In this document: one piece after another, positions 51,886 to 60,196 of the stretch
Layout of the letters: each line of letters starts with the position of its first letter
Numbering within the stretch: the first letter of the stretch is position 1
Assembly: GCF_021134715.1 (NCBI RefSeq)
Contig: NC_060018.1
Location: 12,975,501 to 13,039,500 of the forward strand
Length of the DNA stretch: 64,000 nt
Reading direction: 5' to 3'
Origin: Daphnia pulex
Lineage: Eukaryota; Arthropoda; Branchiopoda; Diplostraca; Daphniidae
Made by a program: the position numbers and the translations under genes
The notes under the pieces: generated by a model
Database searches by the model: none
Told to the model about the DNA's origin: nothing
Seen by the model: only the letters and a program-made list of their open reading frames with translations

Positions 51886-52524
51886 TAGATGGCGTTTTAT
51901 TTCTCCGTGGCATTGCTCCCTTCTTCTTCCAAAATGTGCCCTCAGATGGCTCTACCTTTAGGACGCGTAAGTGGTTAAAAAAATTGCCTATTCCATGGGA
52001 ATGCTTGGGCATCCTATGATCCTGGCTTGAAGAGTCGAAGACCATGGCTTGGGAGTCCTGCCATCAGCATGTCAGCAAGCAAAATGTTGCTTAAATGTTT
52101 TTTAGCCGTTGTTATATTAAAGTGAGAATTAGGTAAATAATTCCCTTCACGCAGTTTTGTTTTGTTTCTTGATTGCTTAATCGTTAATCGTAGTATCTGT
52201 GTTACCCACGGGTGCACCTCCCCCTTAACATGTGGTCTAAACAAAGTCAAGGGAATAGTGCCCCGGAATTCACTGAACACACCACTGCAAGCATGGATAG
52301 TTTCACCTTCATTGGATGTTCTATATCTCCATGCTGGAAAAGGAGTGATTGGATTGCTACAAGAAGACTTTGTTCTTTGCCTTTATCGGGAAAAAATTCC
52401 CCCCATCCCTTTGTTCAAATTAAAATGCCACAACAATAAGTCAAAGCCGTTCAAGTATATTCTGGCTGTTGAAGACTTCACCTCTGTTTGTGAAGAATCC
52501 AGCAATGAAGAACAAAGTATCTGA
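51886..52524 (+). other. Unrecognised, possibly spliced open frames downstream of ABCB6
   Basis: An ATG at 51,886 opens a frame (MAFYFSVALLPSSSKMCPQM...) up to a strong donor (GGACGC|GTAAGTGG) near 51,969. After a TTAATCGTAG acceptor near 52,193 two frames are open. The frame in phase with the ATG runs to a TAA at 52,437-52,439. The other reaches a TGA at 52,522-52,524 and ends in an acidic EESSNEEQSI tail. Codon composition is plausible for coding and simple repeats are absent, but I recognise no domain. It may be a small gene, a decayed gene or chance. Confidence 0.25.
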
Positions 52525-54602
52525 TGTAATGAACTCAAACATTCAGTGCCAGTGTTAGACCTTCATGAACTGACAGAAAAAAATTTTGGCCTGAAAAAGC
52601 AATAATGCCAATTTCCAGTCTAACGTGGGAATCTACATGGATCACAGTTTCCTTCAGGTAACATCTCACACAACACGTTCAAGCAAGTAAGATAATTAAG
52701 TAGACTTTTGGCAACTCGTAATTGAGTGGATAATTTGAGTAAGAATAATAGTTTTTGGACATGTAAACATAATTCTTTATTTCTCTTCTCAGACTGAAAT
52801 ATTTGAGTTACAAAAAATTGAACTTGGTGATTGGTGAATAAATTATGTCGTTTTGGCCATGAAGGAATTTGAAAGGGCCTTTGGCAAGAACACAATCTAA
52901 TCTCAACCAAGAAATCCAGGCAGGTGGCTCCCACAATACAGTTAAAAAAAGACCTTGAAGGTGTGTACAATTAAACTATCTAGTTGTTGTCATAAAATAC
53001 GCTTCTAGTATGTTATAAATTATAATTTAGATAACAGCAAATCCATTCTGGGATTTCGCTACGTTGAGAAAGAAGAAAAACCTGAACCCAAAGTAGAGCC
53101 AGAAGAACCACCTACCACCGGTATAACGTCAGCCAACGGAACTAATTTCACATTCTTCAAGACTGGCTTTTTTGGCGTGTCCTTGTTGACTTATGACTAA
53201 TGGTTCTAGTGGAGACATAAAGGAGGAAAGCAGCGGTACCACCACTTAATCAAATTCACTTTTACCAGACTTTTACCAAACGACGTCATTTTCAAGCTGG
53301 ACAAGGTTCATCATTTTCAACCGGTACCAGACGAATGTCTACCAGTACACTTTTGCTCAATAAGAACCAGGCGCCGTAAGAATGACATTGCAAATTTTAC
53401 TTGCCGCATAGGAAGTTCTCCATTACCGAACCCACCGTTATCACCTCCATTATATCAATTTAAGAACTAAAGCAACCAGTAATAGAAAACATTTTTATTT
53501 CTTTTCGAATCCATAATACTTAATGAACATTTGATTCTTTTCAGCAACTTTTCTGGAAACAGAAAGGTGATGAAAATCTTCATAGTCAATTAGGTTCGAC
53601 CTTATCACAAAGGGTAGCCCGTTGTCGTTCTAGAATTCCATCAAGACACCAAGATAACTCGCCGGTTTGAATCTACCCATTGACCAGATCTCTGTTCAAA
53701 AATGTCTCTTTTTCCGCCCAAACGACCTCCAGTCGTTGAGCAAATTTGCTTTGTATGTTGGAACCCTCTGTGTATGTCCTGCTGAGACGAAATGGCGACC
53801 AAAGCCGGCAACATGGGCATGGATGGTAAAAATGACCAGGAAGTGGCCCTATTTCATCCCGTATTTCGTCAACGCAAGATAGTGAAAGCGCCCAAATTTT
53901 CTTTCCCATTCGTGACAGAGATGAATATTTTTTGAAGTTCAGACGTCTAGCACTTTCCGTCGTCAACAAGTTGGTGTTGTCGCAGCCGGGGCAATTGGAA
54001 TTCCTATGGGACGGCGTATTCTTACAACCAAATATGGTAAACATTTTGGGTTGTTAATGTGGGTTCAGCTTCGGGACCCTCCCTGGTCGCACTGATTGCT
54101 TCTAGTCCTGACGTCGCGTCCGCTACACCAGTAATTGATCAACTTAAAATCTCTCGCAGGCCAGACTGTAAAATTTCAATTCATTGCCTTAAACAGGTTT
54201 AATATCTTCTGGAATTTAGCGATAAAAGATTTGCGACTATACCTCCTGCCCAGCTCATGGTGACGCCCAACCATTGCCAACTCAAGCAAAGTCCCAAGCC
54301 CAACCTGCTGCAAAACAATTTTAATTTTTAATTCCATAAATCCAATAATAATTTTATTCTTTCTAACAGATCTGCAACCACGAATGTTATGAATTTCGTT
54401 TTGTGGTCAATGGAGTTGCCGCTGGTTGCCATTAGGCCTACTGGCCTTTTGCGAATTGCGACGTCTTGATATCAGTTTGGAATAATAGCTTGGACTCTGG
54501 GGAATCGAGAAATCTGGGACTCTGAACTCATACTCGAGGTAACTTTGCAGTCAACAAATGTGAGGAGTTTTAGATTCATTACAATTTTTGCATGCAAGTC
54601 AA
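52525..54602. pseudogene. Region of short degenerate coding-like stretches
   Basis: No intact gene is seen. Short protein-like frames appear, each soon closed by stops. A Pro/Glu-rich run at about 53,036-53,200 (VEKEEKPEPKVEPEEPPTTG) resembles the linker before the FAD domain of AIF proteins. A Gly-rich run sits near 53,950-54,040 (VGVVAAGAIGIPMGRRILTT). Frames change between them and no ordered exon chain could be built. Given the AIFM1 fragment at 55.9 kb, some of this may be further decayed AIFM1, but only the linker-like stretch hints at it. An ordinary gene with many tiny exons cannot be excluded. Confidence 0.3.
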
Positions 54603-54764
54603 CCTGCAGAAAGCTCGGCCAGTTTGTCCAGACAGGATGTCATTCACGCTTGAAGGTCACGAGATACATTAAGTAAAACTGTCAATGCGGTGGTGAAGTA
54701 GGTTGGGTGAGAATGACACGTGTTGCATCATTATCAAGCAGGTACAATAGCCGCAAGGTTAAGC
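54603..54764 (+). repeat. Tandem repeat A upstream of the Tyr-rich gene cluster
   Basis: First of two diverged copies (second at 54,820-54,971). Shared landmarks are CCTGCAGAA, GAAGGTCACG, a TTAAGTAAAAC/TTAGGTAAAAC block, GTAGGTTGGGT and AATAGCCGCAAGG. GAAGGTCAC contains an AAGGTCA nuclear-receptor half-site. Confidence 0.8.
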
Positions 54765-54819
54765 TATTTGGTTTTCATTTTGATATTGGTTTTTGTAGAC
54801 CCATCCCCAGCAACTTCAT

Positions 54820-54971
54820 CCTGCAGAAGGAAAGGCCAGTTTTCATTTTCTTCAATCGAAGGTCACGGAGATCATTAGGTAAAACGTTTCAGGCAGTGAT
54901 GTAGAGGTTGGGTTAGAACGGGACGTTTTGCATCATTGTATCAAGAAGGTAAAATAGCCGCAAGGCTTAAG
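54820..54971 (+). repeat. Tandem repeat B upstream of the Tyr-rich gene cluster
   Basis: Second copy of the block at 54,603-54,764. It ends about 20 bp before the TATA box at 54,993 and keeps the GAAGGTCAC half-site. Confidence 0.8.
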
Positions 54972-54992
54972 AGGAGGGGTGAGAAAAAATTG

Positions 54993-55027
54993 TATAAAAG
55001 GCGAGAGAAAAGTTGATAGGGATCAGT
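54993..55027 (+). promoter_or_regulatory. TATA box and initiator of Tyr-rich gene copy 1
   Basis: TATAAAAG at 54,993-55,000 is followed by the arthropod initiator TCAGT at 55,023-55,027. The initiator A lies 32 bp from the first T of the TATA box, the canonical spacing. The leader after it (GAGTGAGTATCTCCGACACG...) recurs near 55,300 and 55,875, marking the start of each decayed copy. The corresponding TATA position before 55,290 reads TTTCAAAAGG, so that copy's box is broken. Confidence 0.7.
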
Positions 55028-55250
55028 CGAGTGAGTATCTCCGACACGGCAACAGCTGCATTATTCGTCGTCATAGCAGTTCGCAATCATGGGTAAATAT
55101 TCATTTTAAATATCGAGTCGTAAATCTATTCCATCTTGTTTTTAGTTGTTGATACGACTAGTTACATCCGAAAAATAATACCCAATTGTTTATTGCATAG
55201 TTAATTATGGCGTTGTGTTGCTGTTGGGTGCTGTAGACTTGTATCGTTGA
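55025..55250 (+). pseudogene. Decayed Tyr-rich secreted-protein gene, copy 1 (signal-peptide end only)
   Basis: Exon 1 runs from the initiator to 55,092 and holds the leader and ATGG, the start codon plus one base, before a GTAAAT donor. Exon 2 starts at 55,201 after TTGCATAG and encodes the beginning of a signal peptide (MVNYGVVLLLGAV), then hits TGA at 55,248-55,250. Compared with copy 2, about 8 bases are inserted just before, shifting the frame. No repeat domain follows; the next copy's leader begins near 55,290. The tiny first exon is typical of arthropod cuticle-type genes. Only the promoter and first exon look undamaged. Confidence 0.6.
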
Positions 55251-55289
55251 TGTCGACTACGAGAGAAAATCTTTCAAAAGGAAAGAGAA

Positions 55290-55872
55290 AAGGCAACATC
55301 AGTCAATCGAGTGAGCATCTCTGACCCGGCAACAGCTGCATTCTTCGTCGTATTACCAGGTCGCAATCACGGGTAAATATTCTGTATTTTTACGTGGAAT
55401 TTTCTATCAATTTCTATTTATTCTATTTTATAATATGTCCGTTATTGTTGAATATTTAATATTGTCTAGTTAACTATGCCGTCGTGCTGCTATTGGTTGT
55501 TGTATCGTTGATGGCTGGGTCGACCACTGGTGTACCGATGTCTCCTGGATAAGGCGGATACCAAACCGCAACGCCGCCGCCTTACTACACAACAAAATAC
55601 GCAACGACCAGTTACTACACCGAGGTTGCACAGTTGGGTTTACAGTTAAACCACCAAGGATCCAGATTATTACACCACAACTTGTGCTGCTCCCCGATCT
55701 ACACTACCAAAACGCAGAGTACTACACCGAGGCTCCTAAGTACTACACCACCGAGGCACCTACTGAGACTACGCAACTACGTATGCTGCCCCAACCTACG
55801 ACGCCGAGGCTCCAGCTTATTACACCACTAAAGCTGTCGGAATACTACACTGGAGCGCCCAAGTACGATAGA
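55290..55872 (+). pseudogene. Decayed Tyr-rich secreted-protein gene, copy 2
   Basis: A leader copy (CAGTCAATCGAGTGAGCATCT) leads to an exon 1 whose start codon has become ACG (55,369-55,371) before the same GTAAAT donor. Exon 2 from 55,470 encodes a good signal peptide (NYAVVLLLVVVSLMAGSTTG). It then meets TAA at 55,550-55,552, where copy 3 has TAT. Degenerate YYT-type repeats (YYTTKYATTSYYTE) continue to about 55,870 with several frameshifts. The normal product would be a secreted Tyr/Thr/Pro-rich structural protein; its exact role is unknown to me. Confidence 0.65.
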
Positions 55873-55904
55873 AGTCAGTCAAGTGAGATTCTCCGACACG
55901 CAAC
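55873..55904 (+). pseudogene. Leader of Tyr-rich gene copy 3, 5' half
   Basis: CAGTCAAGTGAGATTCTCCG matches the initiator and leader of copies 1 and 2. The match ends near CAACA, where an AIFM1-derived segment begins. The other half of the leader resumes near 56,436. Confidence 0.55.
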
Positions 55905-56435
55905 ACGACAGCACGATGGTCAAAAGGTAAACAGTTATTTCAGTACATGTTTTAGCGATGTTAATTAAAATCCAGAATTCATTTCAGCAGATTTAAACTG
56001 ACCATGTCGTCACTGTTGTCGGTTGGGACGCAAACTTCACGGATTTGGCTGTCGTTTCTGGTTTGGAAATAGATTCCAATTTTGGTGGTTATCGAGTCAA
56101 TACCGAGCTTGAAGCACGATCGAACGTCTGGTTGGTAAGAATCCTTGAACATTTTATTTCATATAAATTGTAATACTTGTGACTAAAACTTAACCAACAT
56201 TGACTGCTCTGATATTGTTGTTAGATGGTATATGAAGTTCTTGTTAAATTAGATTCTAATTATTGGGTATGGACTTTATTTTTTATTAGGCTGGAGATGT
56301 TGCGTTCGTTTGTGGTATCAAATTGGGTTGTCATCGTATGGAACATCATCACTTTGCTGTTGTATCAGGGCGATTGCTGGAGAGAACAATACTGGAAACA
56401 AAACATGGATGAACAACTGCAGTGCACCGTCACCA
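55905..56435 (+). pseudogene. AIFM1: Intron-containing AIFM1 gene fragment
   Basis: Three exon remnants match the FAD/NAD-domain region of mitochondrial apoptosis-inducing factor. The first ends HDGQK|GTAAAC near 55,927. The second, about 55,988-56,134, reads TDHVVTVVGWD...GLEIDSNFGGYRVN...ARSNVW. The third, 56,290 to ~56,409, reads AGDVAFVCGIKLG...EHHHFAVVSGRL. AIF has TDHIVAAVG, a GLEID...GGFRVN block and an AGD...EHH..AVVSGRL block in this order. Introns are kept, so this is not a processed copy. It is broken: a TAA replaces the Glu before TDH, and a one-base loss shifts the frame after SGR, where an AGENNTG match continues in another frame. Only a small internal part of the gene is present, and it sits inside the leader exon of a Tyr-rich gene copy. 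From 56,074 on it also exists in the right palindrome arm. Confidence 0.8.
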
Positions 56436-57405
56436 AGTTCATTCTTCGTCGTATTATCAGTACGCAATCGGGTAAATATTCTGTTTCATGGAGTTTGATC
56501 AATTATTTGGTTTTATCTGTTAATGTACCATATTGTATATTAATGTTCAAATCAATTACCGCCTATTTGATTGTAGTGTCGTGCTGTTGCCGTTTGTCGT
56601 ATCGTTGAAGGTTGGGTCGATCACTGGTGTACCCATGTCTCCTGGGTATGGCGGATACCAAAGCACCACGCCGCCGCCTTGCTACACAACGAAAACATTC
56701 GCACCAACCGGTTACTACACTGAGGGCCACAATTACTACACCATTAAGGCTCTAGAGTATTAAACCGCAGCTAATGCTGCCCCGAGCTCAATCACCGAGG
56801 CTCCCAAGTACTACACCTAGGCTCCCAAGTACTACACCATCAAGTCACCGGAGTACTACACGTATGTTGCCCCACCTTATACACCGAGGCTCCCAAGTAT
56901 TACTTAGTTCCTAGCTACTACACCGAAGCTCCAACTTTATTACACCACCAAAGCGGCTGAATACTACACCGAGCCGCCCAAGTACTACACCACCAAGGCT
57001 CCAGAGTATTACACCACAACTTATGTTTCCCCGAGGCACTACACCGAAGCCCCGAAGTATTACTCTGCCTCAAGCTACACAACTACAACTGAGGCAGCCA
57101 AGTATTACGCAGCCCCGACTTACTACATAGCGGCTGCTGCTCCTCCTTCGTACTACGTTGAACCGGAATACTACACCGAGGCTCCAGTTTACTACACCAC
57201 AACCTACGCTACAACTAGCTACTACACCGAGGCACCTAAGTACTACGCTACCAAGGCACCGAGTATTATACCACTACTTACGCTGTTCCGACCAGCTACA
57301 CCGAAGCTCCGAACTATTCCGAGTTACTACACCACTAAGGCACCTGAATATTACACCACACCCTACGCTTCTCCAACTTACTACAGGGACTTATCTAAAT
57401 ACTAG
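56436..57405 (+). pseudogene. Decayed Tyr-rich secreted-protein gene, copy 3
   Basis: The second half of the leader (ATTCTTCGTCGTATTATCAG) ends in CAATCGGG|TAAATA, so the ATG is lost. Exon 2 starts near 56,577 without the first few signal-peptide codons. After GVPMSPGYGGYQ come about twenty degenerate YYT repeats such as YYTEAPKYYT and APEYYTTTY. In-frame stops lie at 56,761-56,763 and 56,818-56,820, and frameshifts near 56,880, 56,936 and 57,262. The last repeat ends SPTYYRDLSKY and TAG near 57,405. The repeat type suggests a cuticle, egg-coat or adhesive structural protein, but I cannot assign a known family. Entirely mirrored in the right arm. Confidence 0.72.
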
Positions 57406-57917
57406 AGTCGAATTTTCAATTTTAGTAATCATGTTCAGATTTGTCGGTCATATCTTGACAGTTACTAGTCACTAGGAATTGTTGAATTTTAATGAGCAAA
57501 TAATTGTCTTAACCTGGTTAATCATTTTGTACGGCTCTTCTTGCCACCTAAAAGCCTTTGACATTGAGACACTTTCTGATTTTTATTGGATCTTTTCTAG
57601 TTCGTATGTTGGAGATGACTATTGCTCTAGTCGCTCTGCATTCCGACATATTCTAGTGTTTGGACAAAAGAGTTGCAGATAAGTGTTTGGTTTCTCATAG
57701 AAGTTTATTTGAAGGGTCTGGAGTTGATCAGTCACTTGCCTATAACTTATGTAAAACTTCAAATTTGTAAAAAATACACAAGTCGTGAACTAAACATTTT
57801 TTTTATTATCAGTTATGAGACACAACAAACTAAAACATTAAAAGGAATTGCTTTATTGTCCCACCTCCACCCACAATTCCACCACATTTTACAATCACAT
57901 ACATACATACACTTAAG
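57406..57917. other. Unique arm DNA without a recognised gene
   Basis: AT-rich sequence between the Tyr-rich pseudogene and the TTAA element, identical in the other arm. Read on the minus strand, an AATAAA lies at about 57,853-57,858 (mirror 62,216-62,221), which could end a transcript running outward from the palindrome centre. Confidence 0.45.
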
Positions 57918-57921
57918 TTAA

Positions 57922-58231
57922 CCCGTTGGCTGCCACGCCATACAACCCGTAGGTTGTACTCTACTACTCTACGCGCCACGTCTGAAGGATCCATGGCCAA
58001 GGTGGGACTTGCCATTGCTGACAAGTCCGGGCAGAGCTGACACGGTGACAGGAGAATCCATCACCGTATCGACAAGGGGGAAGTCCCTATGGTGCATTGC
58101 CTAACAGGCTTGCCTTGCGGCAAATTTTGGGCTTGGCGACACTCCGACCTCGCGGCATGAAATCCACGAGGCCGGCCAGCGCGGCCCGTGCAAAGGAGCT
58201 AGGGGAGAACAAAGGCGTGGCAGACAACGGG
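57922..58231. mobile_element. piggyBac-type MITE, 310 bp, left-arm copy
   Basis: The element is bounded by TTAA on both sides (57,918-57,921 and 58,232-58,235). It has 18-bp terminal inverted repeats starting CCCGTTGGCTGCCACGCC, with the right end complementary apart from two mismatches. TTAA target duplication with ends beginning CCC is the hallmark of the piggyBac superfamily. No transposase is encoded, so it is a non-autonomous element. Confidence 0.85.
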
Positions 58232-58235
58232 TTAA

Positions 58236-58499
58236 CTAACACAAACAAACACATATTACCAACAACAAATGATGATCCGCGCTGACACTTTGGAGATACC
58301 GGCGACGTTATGGTGTCCATCTTCTCGAAATTTCCTCTGCATTACCTGAATAAAGAGAAACAAATTCTTATTTACTGACAGGCCAATAAAAGTTACATAA
58401 TACAGAAAGAAACAAGAATCAGGTTTTTTAGCTCAAAGATTTAGATATGCAATTTTTTAAAGTTTAAATCAAGCTTGCAATGTTGAGAACTGTAAACAG
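58236..58499. other. Unique arm DNA between two MITEs
   Basis: No recognised gene. AT-rich; identical to its mirror at 61,575-61,838. A possible acceptor read on the mirror strand (TTTATTCAG|GTAATGCAG) lies near 58,345. Confidence 0.4.
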
Positions 58500-58887
58500 A
58501 ACAAAGCTCACTTGCTAGTCTTTAAAAAAAATTCCGGAAGTATACCGGAAGTAACCACAGCGCCTCAACCATTGAGCTGTCGTCAAATTGAACCACATAT
58601 TCGTGATCCCCATGAAATTTGGGGTCGATTAGGTGTGATTCAAACGAAATCCAAAATTTGGCCAAAATCGAGAATTTTCCTGAACTATAGTTCAGGAAAA
58701 TTTTCGAAACCGGAAGTACGAATACGTAAAAAACAGAACATGAACTTTACCACAAATTTTACGAGGATCACGAATATGTGGTTCTTTTGTGCGTCAGATC
58801 AATATTTACTAAACTACTGACAGAAATGAGAAAACCGGAAGTAGAAAAAAAAATCAAAAATCGAAAATCTAACAAGTGAGCTTTGTT
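58500..58887. mobile_element. Foldback MITE, 388 bp, left-arm copy
   Basis: The 19-bp ends AACAAAGCTCACTTGCTAG and CTAACAAGTGAGCTTTGTT are inverted repeats with one mismatch. Inside lies a second inverted pair, GAACCACATATTCGTGATCC (58,590-58,609) and its exact complement (58,765-58,784). At the centre is a perfect 30-bp palindrome (58,673-58,702) around TGAACTATAGTTCA. The three symmetries share nearly the same axis, so the whole element can fold into one long hairpin. CCGGAAGT occurs four times. No ORF of note and no clear target-site duplication was seen. Confidence 0.8.
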
Positions 58888-59877
58888 GCTGGAATAGTAA
58901 TCGTCAGTTATCACTAAATATTTCAACAAAATAACTGCCAATAAAGGTTTAAAGAGATGTGCAAAGTAACTGAAACTGACCTGTTTTGACAGCTGCAAAT
59001 TTTCAAAAAGCCATCTAGCGTTAGAAAAAAGAAACGTCCAAGTAAAACTTTGTTTGCGCGCAAGAAGGGCCTGATTTTGGAATTATTACACAGACACAGA
59101 GTTTAACGCAACTAGTTAGTAGATAATCTACGAAAGTAAGTCAATTGTCGGGTACCTGGGCATAATCCCGTGGTGAGTAACTGCAGGTGTGTAACAGCAA
59201 AGGGTAGCGACCACTGAAGTGTTCCAACTCGTCGGTGAAGTAAGACAAGTTGTAGCAGAAAAAGTAGTGAAGCTAGATGAGTGTACGTCGGGAAGATAAG
59301 GATGGAGCAGAACGTTGCTGGATGTCCCTCTTCCTTCACGGACAAAGGTCAGCATTGGCTTAAGGATCTATTATGTTCTCTGTAAAAAAAAATGTATTGC
59401 ATTAATGAATTGAAAATATAACAGTTAATAAAGCATTTCAACCTTCATACCTTTACTAACAAGCACACTGAAGTTTTCATGATAAAAAATCGTAAAAATG
59501 GAAATCACAGCAATCAAGCCTTACTCCTTAGGTTGAGGTAAATTTCCTGATGTTAAAAAAAGTGTCGTGAAGTATTGCAGTAGCGTGGCGATAGGTTATA
59601 TTGATGCTTACCTTTATCATATGGGTGAATGGTGCTGAATTTAGTAAGGCGGTTGGTTTGGTGTGGTTGGTGTGGTAGCAGTAATGGGGAAATACCTTGT
59701 CTCCACACATTTGTATTCTACGATATGTGAGCTTCACACATGAGTTTTAGGCTTTTGACAACATGATGGGTCTATTGGATGGAAAGTGACTGAGCGCTAA
59801 GTCAACTTTTTGGAATGACTGACAGTATGCATCTAGAATTTGAAGAAATAAGTTGGTACAGTATAAAAATTAGGAAA
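58888..59877 (-). other. Possible outward-directed transcript, left arm (minus strand)
   Basis: This is the exact mirror of 60,197-61,186. On the minus strand an exon-like stretch ends with an AAAG|GTAAGC donor at 59,612, and the next begins after TTTTTTACAG at 59,379. It contains an ATG-started 75-codon frame at 59,128-59,355 (Ser/Thr-rich, unrecognised). In a third frame of the same stretch a Tyr-rich run (YFTDELEHFSGRYP) suggests decayed coding DNA. It may be a non-coding or decayed gene. Confidence 0.35.
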
Positions 59878-60196
59878 TTAAGTAAAGATAAACCTACATA
59901 AGTTACGAAGTTCAATTTGGTAATTGAAATCACAGGAATATAAGTATTAATTAGCTACAATTTGTTTCGCCTAATTTGTTTGCCTATTTTGCCTTTGGCC
60001 CGAACAAAAACAACAAGGGCGACACTAGCGACATCTGGTAATGAGTTTTGAACTTGGTTGCACAGTCGCAGCTCAAATTATCGGAGTTCTATTGTCGCTT
60101 GTGGAGTTCTACTGTCGAGCACTGGTGTTCTATTGTCGGGTATTTTTAAAACAAAATATTGGGTTTTTATTATCGGTGGAGTTATTATCGTCGGGT
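59878..60196. other. Unique 319-bp spacer at the palindrome centre
   Basis: This is the only non-mirrored DNA between the arms. It contains GCGACACTAGCGACATCTGG near 60,019 and a degenerate tandem repeat: GGAGTTCTATTGTCG at 60,083, GGAGTTCTACTGTCG at 60,103, GGTGTTCTATTGTCG at 60,124, and a weaker copy at 60,178-60,194. It could serve as a two-way promoter for the outward transcripts of the two arms, but nothing proves that. Confidence 0.9.
60083..60138 (+). repeat. Three tandem 15-bp motifs, period 20-21 bp
   Basis: GGAGTTCTATTGTCG-type units start at 60,083, 60,103 and 60,124 and differ at one position each. They lie close to the axis of the palindrome. Confidence 0.9.

Larger units (their letters stand above)
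56074..59877 (+). repeat. Left arm of a large inverted repeat
   Basis: Every landmark at position p in this arm recurs as its reverse complement at 120,074 minus p, from 56,074 paired with 64,000 to 59,877 paired with 60,197. The coordinate sum never drifts, so no net indel exists, and all translated stretches compared are identical between arms. At the inner end TAGGAAA|T faces T|TTTCCTA and pairing stops at 59,878/60,196. The outer end is not reached, because the window stops inside the right arm. Confidence 0.97.

Noticed and set aside
59112..59345. Hydrophobic alternative frame overlapping the 75-codon frame in the left arm
   Set aside because: It lacks an ATG start and lies in the same DNA as two other open frames; coding potential cannot be told apart by eye.
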